Assembly (NCBI RefSeq): GCF_001648775.1
Contig: NZ_LVEJ01000010.1
Coordinates: 1-64,000 of the forward strand
DNA length: 64,000 nucleotides
Direction: 5' to 3'
From: Pseudomonas fluorescens
GTDB lineage: Bacteria > Pseudomonadota > Gammaproteobacteria > Pseudomonadales > Pseudomonadaceae
Below are positions 25,555 through 35,703 of this stretch, one piece after another. How positions within the stretch are numbered: the stretch's first letter is position 1; every line of letters starts with the position of its first letter. Made by a program: the position numbers and the translations under genes. The notes under the pieces are model-generated. The model ran no database searches. It was not told where the DNA came from and worked only from the letters and a program-made list of their open reading frames with translations.

Positions 25555-26946
25555 TCACACAATGCCAGTGGCGTAGAAAGTGCCGATCACTACGAAAACC
25601 GCGAGGGTCTTGATCAGCGTAATACAGAAAATGTCTTTATAGGCTTCACGGTGGGTCAGACCGGTGACCGCGAGCAGGGTGATCACCGCGCCGTTGTGCG
25701 GCAGCGTGTCCATGCCGCCGCTGGCCATCGCCGCCACACGGTGCAGCACTTCCAGCGGAATATTCGCCGCGTGGGCGGCGCTGATGAACTGGTCGGACAT
25801 CGCCGCCAGCGCAATGCTCATGCCGCCCGACGCCGAGCCGGTGATACCGGCCAGCAGCGTAACGGTAATGGCTTCGTTGACCAGCGGATTGGGGATTTGC
25901 TTGAGCCAGTCGGCCAGCACCAGAAAGCCCGGCAGCGAGGCGATCACCGCGCCGAAACCATATTCGGAGGCGGTATTCATTGCCGCCAGCAGGGCACCGC
26001 TGACGGCACTTTTACTGCCTTCAGCGAGCTTGCTGCGGATCGCCTTGAAGCCAAACACCAGCACCATGAGGATGCCGATCAGCAGCGCCGCCTGCACGGC
26101 CCAGATCGCCGTGAGTTTGGCGATCTCGGTAGTCACTGGCGTGGCCATGCCCGGCAGCGCGAGGCTGTGGGTCTTGCCATACCACTGCGGTATCCACTGC
26201 GTGAACAGCAGGTTCATGATGCCCACCGCGAGTAATGGCGACAGCGCGAGCCACGGGTTCGGCAGCTTGAGATCTTCGGCGGTTTCCGGTTCGTTGCGCA
26301 ACTCGGTGCCGTAGCCTTCACCCGCGCGTTGGGCCTTGTTGCGCTGGCGCTGCAGAAACAACATGCCGCTGCAGAACACGAAAATCGTGCCGATCACCCC
26401 CAGCCACGGCGCGGCCCACGCAGTGGTGTTGAAAAAGGTGCTGGGGATGATGTTCTGGATCTGCGGGGTGCCGGGCAGGGCGTCCATGGTGAACGAGAAC
26501 GCACCGAGGGCGATGGTGGCCGGGATCAGCCGTTTAGGGATGTTGCTCTGCCGGAACATCTCCGCAGCGAACGGATACACCGCAAACACCACCACAAACA
26601 GCGACACGCCGCCGTAGGTGAGCAGGGCGCAGACCAGCACGATCACCAGCATCGCTTGTCGGGTGCCGAGCAAGCGAATCGCCGCCGCAACAATCGAACG
26701 GGAGAACCCCGAGAGTTCGATCAACTTGCCGAACACGGCGCCCAGCAGGAACACCGGGAAGTAGAGCTTGATGAAACCGACCATTTTCTCCATGAACACC
26801 CCGGTGAACGCGGGGGCGACAGCAGAAGGGTCGGTGAGCAGGACTGCGCCGAGGGCGGCAATCGGGGCGAAGAGGATGACGCTGTAGCCACGGTAGGCGG
26901 CAAGCATCAGCAGCGCGAGGGCCGCCAAGGCAATGATCACACTCAT
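25555..26946 (-). CDS. GntP-family permease, probable 3-hydroxybutyrate transporter
   Basis: A 463-residue polytopic membrane protein with about 12 hydrophobic segments. It has GntP-family blocks such as TYGGVSLFVVVFAVYPFA and LPHNGAVITLLAVTGL near the end. The gene order permease, dehydrogenase, acetoacetyl-CoA synthetase points to D-3-hydroxybutyrate (or acetoacetate) as substrate, as in the P. aeruginosa PA2003-PA2005 locus. A sigma-54 type promoter lies upstream (27003-27020). Confidence 0.9.
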   Translation of the reverse strand: MSVIIALAALALLMLAAYRGYSVILFAPIAALGAVLLTDPSAVAPAFTGVFMEKMVGFIKLYFPVFLLGAVFGKLIELSGFSRSIVAAAIRLLGTRQAMLVIVLVCALLTYGGVSLFVVVFAVYPFAAEMFRQSNIPKRLIPATIALGAFSFTMDALPGTPQIQNIIPSTFFNTTAWAAPWLGVIGTIFVFCSGMLFLQRQRNKAQRAGEGYGTELRNEPETAEDLKLPNPWLALSPLLAVGIMNLLFTQWIPQWYGKTHSLALPGMATPVTTEIAKLTAIWAVQAALLIGILMVLVFGFKAIRSKLAEGSKSAVSGALLAAMNTASEYGFGAVIASLPGFLVLADWLKQIPNPLVNEAITVTLLAGITGSASGGMSIALAAMSDQFISAAHAANIPLEVLHRVAAMASGGMDTLPHNGAVITLLAVTGLTHREAYKDIFCITLIKTLAVFVVIGTFYATGIV

Positions 26947-27002
26947 GGTGTGTCTCTCCAGAATTGTTATTTTTGTGGGTGAAGCGGGTGTGGGAGAGGT
27001 GT

Positions 27003-27020
27003 TAGCGAGATCTGTGCCAG
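27003..27020 (-). promoter_or_regulatory. Sigma-54 (-24/-12) promoter of the 3-hydroxybutyrate operon
   Basis: On the minus strand the sequence reads TGGCACAGATCTCGCTA. The GG and GC doublets are separated by exactly 10 bases, the defining spacing of RpoN promoters; the -24 element TGGCAC is perfect and the -12 element CTCGCT is weaker. It ends about 57 bases before the permease ATG. The adjacent gene encodes a sigma-54 enhancer-binding protein. Confidence 0.75.
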
Positions 27021-27081
27021 ATACTTAACTCTTTGAAAGATAAGAGTTATTTATTTTATCTTCGGCGGAGTGACCATGATT

Positions 27082-27097
27082 GTCTCTCTTTTGAGAC
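27082..27097. promoter_or_regulatory. Candidate enhancer site for the sigma-54 activator
   Basis: The inverted repeat GTCTC-N6-GAGAC is centred about 75 bases upstream of the -24/-12 element on the minus strand, a usual distance for an upstream activating sequence. The same pentamers occur in the other order at 27208-27221 (GAGAC-ATCA-GTCTC), just past the activator gene's stop. Binding is inferred only. Confidence 0.4.
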
Positions 27098-27119
27098 TTG
27101 CGATGACAGGAATGACGCT

Positions 27120-27184
27120 TTCGCGAGCAGGCTCGCTCCCACATGGAGAACGCGTTCCAATGTGGGAGCGAGCCTGCTCGCGAA
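27120..27184. repeat. REPIN
   Basis: Inverted REP arms (27120-27143 and 27161-27184), 23 bases beyond the candidate enhancer site, between the operon promoter and the end of the activator gene. Confidence 0.93.
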
Positions 27185-27231
27185 GCTTTTGATCATGTCC
27201 GTAAATAGAGACATCAGTCTCGATAATGAGA

Positions 27232-28638
27232 TCAGGCAATCCCCAGCGACACCATTTTTTTGTAGAGCGTCGACCTCCCCAGCCCTAACCGAGCTGCGGC
27301 TTCCGGCACGTTTCCCGCACACTGCGCTAGCGTGGACGCGATCAATTGCCGATCAAAACGCTCTCGCGCCTGCGCGAATGTTTCCTGCTTCAATAGATTT
27401 AACGTCGGTGCCATAGTGTGCTCAACCGGCGTAAATGTACCGATGGCCGCGCGAATATCCTGCACCGTGAGGATCAAGTCATCACTGAGCAGCGCCGCCC
27501 GCTCGAGCACATTGCGCAACTCACGAATGTTTCCCGGCCATGCGTGTTGCCCAAGCAGCCCAAGGGCATCACGGTGCAGCTCATGCTGACTGCGCAGTTC
27601 TTCGAGGATCGCTTCACTGAGCGCCGGCAGATCATCCAGACGTTCACGCAGCGGCGGCACCTGGATCGGCAGCACGTTGAGGCGGTAATACAAATCGGCG
27701 CGGAATTCACCGCGTTTGATCGCCGCTTGCAGGTCCGTCGAGGTGGCGGCGATCACTCGCACGTCACTCTGGATCACTTCGTTGGAGCCTACAGGCTCGA
27801 ATTCCTTTTCCTGCAACACCCGCAGCAGTTTGCTCTGCAGGGGCAACGGCATGTCGCCGATTTCATCGAGGAACAGCGTGCCGCCCTGGGCAATCTGCAA
27901 TTTGCCGGTGCGCCCCTTGCGGTCGGCGCCCGTGAATGCGCCGGGCGCGGTGCCGAAAAATTCAGCTTCGAGCAATGCCTCGGGAATCGCTGCGCTGTTG
28001 ATGCTGACGAACGCTTTGTGCGCTCGCGGCGAAGCGCTGTGAATGGCCTGGGCCAGCAGTTCTTTGCCGGTGCCGGTTTCACCGAGCAGCAACACCGGCG
28101 ACTCGGCGCTGGCGCTGCGGCGGGCGCGGCGTTTGACTTCAAGGCTGGCGGCGCTGGTACCGATGAAATGCGCGAAGTTGTATTTGGTCTGCCGCGCGCG
28201 CAGCAGTGAGCGAGTCGAAGCCAGTTCTTCCTGCATGCTCAGGTAGCGCTTGAGCATCGGCGAGAGAGTGCGCAGTTCATCGAACAAGGCAAAACCGATC
28301 GCGCCGATCACCGTGCCAGCGTCGTCGTGGATCGGCAGGCGCATCACCACCAACGGTTCTTTCGGCGTGTCTTGCATGTCCAAAAGAATCGGCCGCCCCG
28401 TGCGCACCACCTCGCGCAGCAGGCTGCCGGGGATCACGCTTTCGCAGGGTTTGCCAATCGCGCCAGCGGCCGAATCCAGACCGAAGCGGCGCGCGTAACG
28501 TTCGTTCATCCAGACGATATTGGCGTCGCGGTCGACAATCACTGTGCCTTCGCTGGACTGTTCGATGATCTCGAACAGCGAGCGGATTGCCAGGGTGCGA
28601 ACCCGTTGGTAGTCCTTGAGGCTTTCGGTGGTGTTCAT
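27232..28638 (-). CDS. hbcR: Sigma-54-dependent PAS/AAA+/Fis activator (HbcR-like)
   Basis: A 468-residue enhancer-binding protein. It has an N-terminal PAS domain (about 20-130), an AAA+ domain (about 150-390) with Walker A GETGTGKE, the sigma-54 contact loop GAFTGA and Walker B GGTLFLDEIGDM, and a C-terminal Fis-type HTH (NVPEAAARLGLGRSTLYKKM). It sits next to the permease-bdhA-aacS operon, which has a readable -24/-12 promoter. In P. aeruginosa the equivalent protein (PA2005/HbcR) with RpoN controls 3-hydroxybutyrate genes. The ATG at 28638 is preferred; a GTG at 28698 would add 20 residues. Confidence 0.92.
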   Translation of the reverse strand: MNTTESLKDYQRVRTLAIRSLFEIIEQSSEGTVIVDRDANIVWMNERYARRFGLDSAAGAIGKPCESVIPGSLLREVVRTGRPILLDMQDTPKEPLVVMRLPIHDDAGTVIGAIGFALFDELRTLSPMLKRYLSMQEELASTRSLLRARQTKYNFAHFIGTSAASLEVKRRARRSASAESPVLLLGETGTGKELLAQAIHSASPRAHKAFVSINSAAIPEALLEAEFFGTAPGAFTGADRKGRTGKLQIAQGGTLFLDEIGDMPLPLQSKLLRVLQEKEFEPVGSNEVIQSDVRVIAATSTDLQAAIKRGEFRADLYYRLNVLPIQVPPLRERLDDLPALSEAILEELRSQHELHRDALGLLGQHAWPGNIRELRNVLERAALLSDDLILTVQDIRAAIGTFTPVEHTMAPTLNLLKQETFAQARERFDRQLIASTLAQCAGNVPEAAARLGLGRSTLYKKMVSLGIA

Positions 28639-28723
28639 CTGACGGCTGATCCTGATTGTTTGTTGCCAGTGCCGGCCCACAGGATCGTCGTTGTTCACAA
28701 AACCTGCGAACGATCAAATCCAC

Positions 28724-28747
28724 TGTGGGAGCGAGCCTGCTCGCGAA
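28724..28747. repeat. Single REP element
   Basis: One REP arm (TGTGGGAGCGAGCCTGCTCG plus CGAA) with no inverted partner nearby. It lies between the hbcR-like gene and the yejF stop and is the last REP seen; I find none from here to 64 kb. Confidence 0.88.
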
Positions 28748-28784
28748 GGCCGCGACTCGGTTTCAAGTCGAATGGAGATTATGC

Positions 28785-30359
28785 CTAGCCCGGATGCGCC
28801 GCCGCCAACAGCTCTTTGGTATATGGATGCTGCGGCGCATCGAACACCTCATGACTGGCGCCACGCTCGACCACTTTGCCGTCCTTGATCACAATCATGT
28901 CGTGGGCGAGGGCGCGCACCACCGCCAGATCGTGGCTGATGAACAGATAGGTCAGGCCGTGTTTTTCCTGAAGGTCGCGGAGCAGGGCGACCACTTGTTT
29001 CTGCACCGTGCGGTCAAGTGCCGAGGTCGGTTCATCGAGCAGGATCAGCGCCGGTTTCAGCACCAGTGCCCGGGCGATCGCGATGCGCTGGCGCTGGCCA
29101 CCGGAGAATTCGTGCGGGTAGCGATGGCGGCTTTGCGGATCGAGGCCGACTTCCTTGAGCACGCGGATCACTTGTTCATCGCACTCATCGGCGCTCGACT
29201 CGCAATGCACTTCCAGGCCTTCGCTGATGATCTGCGCCACTGACATGCGCGGGCTGAGGCTGCCGAACGGATCCTGAAACACCACCTGCATCTGCCGCCG
29301 CCAGGGCCGCAACTGCTTCTGGTTGAGACCGTCGAGCGCTTCGCCCTGAAAGCGGATGCTGCCCTCGGAGTCGAGCAAGCGCAGGATCGCCTGACCCAGT
29401 GTCGACTTGCCTGAGCCGGATTCGCCAACGATGCCCAAGGTCTTGCCGCGCTGGATGCTCAGACTGATGCCGTCCACCGCACGCAGGTGTTGCTTGCGCT
29501 GAAACAGACCACCGCCGATGAGGAATTCAACCTTGAGGTTTTCCACCTCCAGGACGTTTTCACGATTATCGCGCGGCAAGGCTTCGCCTTCCGGTTCGGC
29601 GTTGAGCAATACGCAGCTGTACGGGTGCTGCGGTGCCGTGAACAGCGTTTCGCAGGGGGCCTGTTCAACGATTTGTCCGGCCTTCATGACACACACGCGC
29701 TGGGCGATGCTGCGGACCAGATTGAGGTCGTGGCTGATCAGCAGCAGCGACATGCCGAGCCGCTGTTGCAGGGATTTGAGCAGCAGCAGGATCTTGCGCT
29801 GCACGGTGACATCGAGCGCTGTAGTCGGCTCGTCGGCGATCAGCAACTCGGGTTCGCAAGCCAGGGCCATGGCGATCATGACCCGTTGCCGTTGCCCGCC
29901 GGACAGCTGATGGGGATAGGCCTTGAGCCGCTCTTTGGGTTTCTGGATGCCAACCAGTTCGAGCAGTTCGAGAATGCGCTGTTGCGCCGCTTTACCGCCG
30001 AGGCCACGGTGCAGCAGAAGGGTTTCGCCGATCTGCTTTTCGATCGTGTGTAACGGATTGAGCGAGGTCATCGGCTCCTGAAAGATCATCGCAATGCGGT
30101 TGCCGCGCAGTTCACGCAAGACCTTGGGGTCGGCACCGACCAGTTCCTCGCCGCGATAGCGAATGCTGCCGGTGGTCTGCGCTTCGCTTTGCGGGAGCAA
30201 TTGCAGGATCGAGTGGGCGGTGACCGACTTGCCCGAACCCGACTCGCCAACCAATGCCAGGCATTCGCCGGGACGAATGTCCAGGCACAGGTCACGCACC
30301 ACGTTCTGGCCGTGGAAGGCGACGTTGAGGTTGCGGATTTCTATCAGGTTATCAGTCAT
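28785..30359 (-). CDS. yejF: Peptide/microcin ABC transporter, duplicated ATP-binding protein
   Basis: A 524-residue protein with two fused ABC modules, each with Walker A (GESGSGKS), signature ([12 protein letters not shown] and [12 protein letters not shown]) and Walker B ([12 protein letters not shown] and [12 protein letters not shown]). This DppD-DppF-type fusion is characteristic of YejF. It energises import through YejB/YejE. The ATG at 30359 lies 9 bases after the yejE stop. Substrates in this family include oligopeptides and peptide-nucleotide antibiotics such as microcin C. Confidence 0.93.
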   Translation of the reverse strand: MTDNLIEIRNLNVAFHGQNVVRDLCLDIRPGECLALVGESGSGKSVTAHSILQLLPQSEAQTTGSIRYRGEELVGADPKVLRELRGNRIAMIFQEPMTSLNPLHTIEKQIGETLLLHRGLGGKAAQQRILELLELVGIQKPKERLKAYPHQLSGGQRQRVMIAMALACEPELLIADEPTTALDVTVQRKILLLLKSLQQRLGMSLLLISHDLNLVRSIAQRVCVMKAGQIVEQAPCETLFTAPQHPYSCVLLNAEPEGEALPRDNRENVLEVENLKVEFLIGGGLFQRKQHLRAVDGISLSIQRGKTLGIVGESGSGKSTLGQAILRLLDSEGSIRFQGEALDGLNQKQLRPWRRQMQVVFQDPFGSLSPRMSVAQIISEGLEVHCESSADECDEQVIRVLKEVGLDPQSRHRYPHEFSGGQRQRIAIARALVLKPALILLDEPTSALDRTVQKQVVALLRDLQEKHGLTYLFISHDLAVVRALAHDMIVIKDGKVVERGASHEVFDAPQHPYTKELLAAAHPG

Positions 30360-30368
30360 GGTCACGCT

Positions 30369-31391
30369 TCAGGATCGAGGGTCGAAGGCGTCACGTAACG
30401 CTTCGCCGATGAACACCAATAAAGAAAGGATCAGCGCCAGGGTAAAGAACGCCGTCAAGCCGAGCCACGGCGCTTGCAGGTTCTGCTTGCCCTGGCCGAT
30501 CAGTTCGCCCAGCGAGGCACTGCCGGCGGGCATGCCAAAACCGAGGAAATCCAGCGCCGTAAGAGTAGAAATCGCCCCGGTCAGAATGAACGGCAAATAG
30601 CTCAGTGTGGCGTTCATCGCGTTGGGCAGGATATGCCGGACAATCACCTTGCGGTCGGTCAAGCCCAACGCGCGCGCAGCCTTGACGTATTCCAGGTTGC
30701 GCCCGCGCAGGAACTCGGCACGCACCACATCGACCAGCGCCAGCCATGAAAACAGCGCCATGATCCCCAGCAGCCACCAGAAATTCGGTTCGACAAAACC
30801 GGAGAGGATGATCAGCAGGTACAACACCGGCAGCCCCGACCACACCTCAAGCAAACGCTGCCCGAGCAGGTCGACCCAACCGCCGTAGTAGCCCTGCAAG
30901 GCGCCGGCTGCGATGCCGATCAGAGCGCTGACAAAAGTCAGCATCAACGCAAACAGGATCGATACTCGCGCACCGAAAATCACCCGCGCCAACACATCCC
31001 GCGCCTGATCGTCGGTGCCGAGCCAGTTGACCGAGGTGGGTGGGCTCGGCGCCGGTTTGTTGAGGTCATAATTTGGCGTGTCATCACTGAACGGGATCGG
31101 CGGGAACAGCAGCCAGCCGCCATCCTTGCGAATCAGGTTCTGTACATATTCGCTGCGATAGTCGGCCTGAAACGGCAGTTGTCCGCCGAACTCCTGCTCG
31201 GTGTGACGCTTGAGCACTGGGAAGTACCACTGTCCTTGATAGCTGACCATCAACGGCTTGTCGTTGGCGATCAGTTCACCGCCGAGGGTCAGCAGGAACA
31301 GACCGATGAACAGCCACAGCGACCACCAGCCACGACGGTTTTTCTTGAAACGTTCGAAACGGCGACGGCCTAACGGCGAGAGCTTGAACAT
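30369..31391 (-). CDS. yejE: Peptide/microcin ABC transporter permease
   Basis: A 340-residue permease of the DppC type. The N-terminal cytoplasmic segment RRRFERFKKNRRGWWSLW is typical of YejE, followed by a long periplasmic insert (about 40-135) and five further membrane segments. The cytoplasmic EAA loop is RGRNLEYVKAARALGLTDRK. Its start overlaps the yejB stop (TGATG), so translation is coupled. Confidence 0.93.
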   Translation of the reverse strand: MFKLSPLGRRRFERFKKNRRGWWSLWLFIGLFLLTLGGELIANDKPLMVSYQGQWYFPVLKRHTEQEFGGQLPFQADYRSEYVQNLIRKDGGWLLFPPIPFSDDTPNYDLNKPAPSPPTSVNWLGTDDQARDVLARVIFGARVSILFALMLTFVSALIGIAAGALQGYYGGWVDLLGQRLLEVWSGLPVLYLLIILSGFVEPNFWWLLGIMALFSWLALVDVVRAEFLRGRNLEYVKAARALGLTDRKVIVRHILPNAMNATLSYLPFILTGAISTLTALDFLGFGMPAGSASLGELIGQGKQNLQAPWLGLTAFFTLALILSLLVFIGEALRDAFDPRS

Positions 31392-32452
31392 CAGGCATTC
31401 CTCGCGGCGAAGTCGATGCGCGGGTCGACGAAGGTGTAGCAGAGGTCGCCGATCAGTTTTATCAAAAGGCCGAACAGCGTGAAGATGAACAGCGACCCGA
31501 ACACCACCGGGTAATCTCGGGACACGGCCGCTTCGTAACTCATGCGGCCGAGGCCGTCGAGGGAGAAGATCACTTCGATCAGCAGCGAACCGGCGAAAAA
31601 CACGCTGATGAAGGCTTGGGGAATCCCCGAGACCACCAGCAGCATCGCATTGCGGAATACGTGCCCGTAGAGCACGCGGCGCTCGCTCAGGCCTTTGGCC
31701 CGGGCAGTCACCACGTATTGGCGGGTGATTTCATTGAGAAACGAGTTCTTGGTGAGGATCGTCAGCGTGGCGAAACCACCGATCACCAGCGCTGTCACCG
31801 GCAATACCAGGTGCCAGAAGTAATCGGTGATCTTGCCGAGGGTCGACAGCGACTCGAAGTTGTCCGAAACCAGACCGCGAACCGGGAACCAGTTCAACGA
31901 TGTACCGCCGGCAAACACCACGATCAGGAACATCGCAAAGAGGAACGCCGGCATCGCGTAGCCGATGATGATCGCGGTGCTGCTCCAGATGTCGAAATGG
32001 CTGCCGTGGTGCACGGCTTTGCGGATGCCCAGCGGGATCGATACCAGATAGGTGATCAGCGTCGCCCACAATCCGAGGGAAATGGTCACCGGCATTTTTT
32101 CCAGAATCAGGTCGGTGACGGTTGCGCCGCGAAAGAAGCTCTTGCCGAAGTCCAGTTGCGCGTAGTTCTTGAGCATCAGCCACAGGCGTTCATGGGCGGG
32201 TTTGTCGAAACCGTATTGTTTTTCAATGTCCTTGATCAATTGCGGATCGAGGCCACGGCTGGCGCGCGAGGTACCGCTCATGGTTTCGCCCGAACCACCG
32301 CCGACATTGCCGCCGCCGATGCCTTGCAAGTGTGCGATCGCCTGTTCCACCGGGCCGCCGGGCGCGGCTTGAATGATCACGAAATTGACCAACAGAATGA
32401 TCACCAGCGTCGGGATGATCAGCAGCAGACGCCGCAGTATGTAAGCCCACAT
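31391..32452 (-). CDS. yejB: Peptide/microcin ABC transporter permease
   Basis: A 353-residue DppB-type permease beginning [19 protein letters not shown]. It has the long periplasmic region after helix 1 that is characteristic of YejB, and the EAA-like loop [19 protein letters not shown]. The ATG at 32452 overlaps the yejA stop (TGATG); in-frame upstream codons lie inside yejA and are not used. Confidence 0.93.
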   Translation of the reverse strand: MWAYILRRLLLIIPTLVIILLVNFVIIQAAPGGPVEQAIAHLQGIGGGNVGGGSGETMSGTSRASRGLDPQLIKDIEKQYGFDKPAHERLWLMLKNYAQLDFGKSFFRGATVTDLILEKMPVTISLGLWATLITYLVSIPLGIRKAVHHGSHFDIWSSTAIIIGYAMPAFLFAMFLIVVFAGGTSLNWFPVRGLVSDNFESLSTLGKITDYFWHLVLPVTALVIGGFATLTILTKNSFLNEITRQYVVTARAKGLSERRVLYGHVFRNAMLLVVSGIPQAFISVFFAGSLLIEVIFSLDGLGRMSYEAAVSRDYPVVFGSLFIFTLFGLLIKLIGDLCYTFVDPRIDFAARNA

Positions 32453-34320
32453 CAGTGCGCTCCTCCGGGTCTGCCACGGCCGATTTTTTCGGCGGTCATC
32501 TGTTGGTTGGTCAGCGCGGTACTGCTGATTTCCCACCAGCTCTCGATCGCTTCGTCATTGCTCGCCTGAACCGACGGGATACCAAAGCGGTTCCACCACA
32601 CGGTCGAGGTGCCCGGCGGGTAATAGTTGGGAATCCAGTAGTAGTTCCATTGCAGCACCCGATCCAGCGCGTGGGCGTAATGCAGCATGTCCGATTGTGT
32701 TGAGGCGCGGATCAGGCCGTTGATCAAGGTGTCGACCGCCGGGTTTTTCAACACCATGTAGTTGTTGGCGCCGGGGTCGTTGGCCGAGGCGGAAGCGAAG
32801 TAATTGAGCAATTCGCCACCCGGAGAGGTGGTCACCGGATAGCCGGTGACGATCATGTCGTAGTCACGGCTCATCAGCCGATTGACGTACTGCGAAGAAT
32901 CGATGCGGCGGATATCCAGGTTGATGCCGATCTGTTTCAGCGTGCGTTTGTATGGCAACAACAGGCGATCCATGCCGTTCTGGCTGACCAGGAAAGTGAA
33001 GCTCAATGGCTCGCCCTCGGCATTCACCAGTTGATCGCCGTCCGGTTTCCAGCCTGCTTGCTCAAGCAATTCGAGAGCCTGCAACTGCTTGTCGCGGATC
33101 AGGCCGCTGCCATCGGTTTTCGGCGCTTCGAAGACAGTGGTGAAGACTTCATCGGGAACCTGTCCGCGCAGCGGTTCGAGGATTTTCAATTCCGCCGCAT
33201 CCGGTAGCGCACGAGCCGCCAGATCGGTGTTGGAAAAGTAGCTTTGCTGGCGGATGTACAGGTTGCGCATCATCTGCCGGTTGCTCCACTCGAAATCCCA
33301 GAGCATGGCCAGCGCCTGACGTACGCGACGATCCTTGAACATCGGTTTTTGCAGGTTGAATACGAAACCCTGGGCCGATTGAGGTGCTTCGGTGGCCAGG
33401 TGAGCCTTCTGCAGGCGCCCGTCGCTCAGGGCCGGGCTGTCGTAACCGATTGAGTAGCCGGTAGCAGAGAATTCGCGGTTGTAGTCATACGCGCCGCCGC
33501 GCAGCACCTGGCGAGCGACGTCGGTGTCGCCGAAGTACTCGATACTGAAGTGGTCGAAATTGTAGAGGCCACGACTGACCGGCAAGTCCTTGCCCCACCA
33601 GTCGGCATTGCGTTCGAACGTGATGCTGCGCCCCGAGTCGACCTTGCCGACACGATAAGGGCCGCTGCCCAGCGGCGGTTCATAGCCGCCACCGCCAGCG
33701 AAATCGCGACTCTTCCACCAATGTTCGGGAAACACTGGCAGGGTCGCGATGTCCAGCGGCAGGGTGCGGTTTTCATTGTTTTTGAAGTCGAATCGCACGG
33801 TCAGCGGTGCTTCCACTTCGACGCCTTTGACGTCGGCGAACTGCGTGCGATAACGCAGGCTGCCTTGGGTCATCAATAGATCGTAGGTGTAACGCACGTC
33901 TTGCGCGGTGATCGGTTTGCCGTCAGCGAAACGTGCCTTGGGATTGATGAAGAAACGCAGAGAAAGCCCGTCATCCGAGCGCTCCATTTTTTCCGCCACC
34001 AGGCCGTAGACGGTGTACGGCTCATCCATCGAGCGTTGCGCCAGCGGCGAGTAAAGCAGGCCATCGATCTGGGTGACGCCAATACCTTTGTCGATGTAGG
34101 GCAGGACATGATCGAAGTGGCCAATCTCGATCGCCGAGCGACGCATCGTGCCGCCCTTGGGGGCTTGCGCATTGGTGTAGTCGAAGTGGCTGAAGCCGGG
34201 AGCGTATTTGGCCGGCTCGCCATAAACGGTCAACGCGTGTTGCGGTGCCGCGTTCACGCCGGTGACGCCCGACAGCAGGGTGAGGGCGGTAAGCATCAAT
34301 GTGGGGAAAACCAGTCGCAT
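32452..34320 (-). CDS. yejA: Peptide/microcin-type periplasmic solute-binding protein
   Basis: A 622-residue SBP family 5 protein with a signal peptide ([18 protein letters not shown], cleaved near VNA-APQ). The SBP_bac_5 blocks include [55 protein letters not shown] and [13 protein letters not shown] near the C-terminus. It is first in the yejABEF operon. Homologous P. aeruginosa systems (Npp) take up peptidyl-nucleoside antibiotics; here there is a single binding protein. Confidence 0.93.
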   Translation of the reverse strand: MRLVFPTLMLTALTLLSGVTGVNAAPQHALTVYGEPAKYAPGFSHFDYTNAQAPKGGTMRRSAIEIGHFDHVLPYIDKGIGVTQIDGLLYSPLAQRSMDEPYTVYGLVAEKMERSDDGLSLRFFINPKARFADGKPITAQDVRYTYDLLMTQGSLRYRTQFADVKGVEVEAPLTVRFDFKNNENRTLPLDIATLPVFPEHWWKSRDFAGGGGYEPPLGSGPYRVGKVDSGRSITFERNADWWGKDLPVSRGLYNFDHFSIEYFGDTDVARQVLRGGAYDYNREFSATGYSIGYDSPALSDGRLQKAHLATEAPQSAQGFVFNLQKPMFKDRRVRQALAMLWDFEWSNRQMMRNLYIRQQSYFSNTDLAARALPDAAELKILEPLRGQVPDEVFTTVFEAPKTDGSGLIRDKQLQALELLEQAGWKPDGDQLVNAEGEPLSFTFLVSQNGMDRLLLPYKRTLKQIGINLDIRRIDSSQYVNRLMSRDYDMIVTGYPVTTSPGGELLNYFASASANDPGANNYMVLKNPAVDTLINGLIRASTQSDMLHYAHALDRVLQWNYYWIPNYYPPGTSTVWWNRFGIPSVQASNDEAIESWWEISSTALTNQQMTAEKIGRGRPGGAH

Positions 34321-34405
34321 TGTCAGCCTTGGAGCGAGAAATCGATAAGCGCAATTTGTACGCGAGAGGCGCGTCTGTCGCCAGCCGTATGTGTAACTGA
34401 AACAC

Positions 34406-34431
34406 AACGGCCCACCAGATGGCGGGCCGTT
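34406..34431 (-). terminator. Hairpin downstream of the second parvulin gene
   Basis: AACGGCCC (34406-34413) pairs with GGGCCGTT (34424-34431). On the minus strand it follows the parvulin stop at 34453. The T-run after the stem is short (GTGTTT), so it may be a weak terminator. Confidence 0.5.
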
Positions 34432-34452
34432 GGGGAGCAGTCAGGCGAACTA

Positions 34453-34734
34453 TCAGTCCTGACGGCTGGTGACTTCCAGCAGGTGATAACCGAACTGAGT
34501 CTTCACCGGGCCTTGCACGACGTTGATTGGCGCGCTGAAAACCACGGTATCGAATTCCTTGACCATCTGGCCAGGACCGAAGGAACCCAGGTCGCCGCCC
34601 TGACGGCTGGACGGGCAAGTGGAGTTGGCCTTGGCGACTTCGGCGAAATCAGCGCCGCCTTCGATCTGGGCCTTTAGTTCGTTGCACTTGTCTTCGCTGG
34701 AAACCAGGATGTGGCGGGCAGTGGCTTTAGCCAT
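34453..34734 (-). CDS. Parvulin-type peptidyl-prolyl isomerase (PpiC-like), second copy
   Basis: A 93-residue single-domain parvulin beginning MAKATARHILVSSEDK, with CPSSRQGGDLGSFGPGQMV and ending FGYHLLEVTSRQD. The RBS GGAGAT precedes ATG 34734. It shares the fold and the GGDLG/FGYHL motifs with the 91-residue protein at 18642 but is clearly diverged. Predicted cytoplasmic. Confidence 0.93.
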   Translation of the reverse strand: MAKATARHILVSSEDKCNELKAQIEGGADFAEVAKANSTCPSSRQGGDLGSFGPGQMVKEFDTVVFSAPINVVQGPVKTQFGYHLLEVTSRQD

Positions 34735-34833
34735 GGGGAAAATCTCCAATCTATTTCAGTAAAGTGTGGAGCCTACCGGATTCAGTGGGCGAATTCTCGG
34801 CAAAGTTCCGTTCGACGGTCCTGCATCGTGCCT

Positions 34834-35703
34834 TCAGAGATCCGCGGCTTGCAGACGCGCTGCATGCTCGAGGTACAGATCGATCGGGTCGGGCAGGGCG
34901 GCTGCGCTGGTAATCGTACGGCGCACACTGCCCAGATGATCCAGTGGATAGTCGGAGCGAATCACGGTGCCCAGGTGTGAGCTGTAGCGGCCGACGAAGC
35001 CATCATTTTGTCCGGCCTCGGTAATGAAGTACTCCGCCAGTCCACGGCAGACCTCATGCACCGGGTCGAGCGTGGGCACTCGAGTCGCTGGCAGGGTACC
35101 GCTCCATGAATAGTAGCGGACACCGTCAACCAGCTCCGCGCCGTGTCCACCCCAGGTAGTTGGCAGACCTTGCGGGTATTTGTCATTGAAGTCCCCCACA
35201 CCTGCGGTGGTCAGGGCGTTGAGAGCCGCCAGGGCATTCTGCGGAAGCGTCAGGCTGCCGCTCAATAACGTCAGGAACTCGGAAAACAGCGTTACTACAT
35301 TCAATGCGACGGCTTCCGGCAACCGATCCGGGATCAGCGCCTTGCGCAGGAAGTCAGCCAGTTCTGAACCGTGATTCGGGCCGCTGACGGAGGTAACCGA
35401 AGCGACGGCGTGCGGCACATGCGCAGCAGCATATCGCGCCGTCAGTGCGCCTTGACTGTGTCCGATGAGATTGACTTTTTCAGCGCCGGTGCTAGTGAGC
35501 ACGCGGTCGATTTGCTGCAGTAGCTGTTCACCCCTTGTTTCGTTGTCATGGGTGGCAGACAGGTGCGGGACCAACACCCGGTTGCCAGTTGCCTTAAGTG
35601 CCTCTTTTACCTCGTGGAAAAGTTCGAAATGACCGATTCGCTCAAATCCGAACAGGCCGTGTATCAACAGTATGGGATAGCGAGTTGTAGCATTCCGTTG
35701 CAT
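34834..35703 (-). CDS. Family I lipase lacking a signal peptide
   Basis: A 289-residue alpha/beta hydrolase closely resembling true Pseudomonas lipases. It has the start YPILLIHGLFGFERIG, the nucleophile elbow GHSQG, FNDKYPQGLPTTWGG, YYSWSG, the acid in GQNDGFVG and the catalytic His in SSHLG. There is no signal peptide, and both cysteines that form the disulfide in secreted family I.1 lipases are absent (PTTWGG and GRYSSH instead of Cys-containing segments). This resembles the Proteus/P. fluorescens subgroup that folds without a foldase; no lif gene is nearby. The start at 35703 has AAGGTAAG upstream. Confidence 0.88.
   Translation of the reverse strand: MQRNATTRYPILLIHGLFGFERIGHFELFHEVKEALKATGNRVLVPHLSATHDNETRGEQLLQQIDRVLTSTGAEKVNLIGHSQGALTARYAAAHVPHAVASVTSVSGPNHGSELADFLRKALIPDRLPEAVALNVVTLFSEFLTLLSGSLTLPQNALAALNALTTAGVGDFNDKYPQGLPTTWGGHGAELVDGVRYYSWSGTLPATRVPTLDPVHEVCRGLAEYFITEAGQNDGFVGRYSSHLGTVIRSDYPLDHLGSVRRTITSAAALPDPIDLYLEHAARLQAADL

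Noticed and set aside
3850-28747. REP elements as CRISPR array or insertion sequence ends
   Set aside because: Copies are kilobases apart, palindromic and spacer-free, with no cas or transposase genes nearby.
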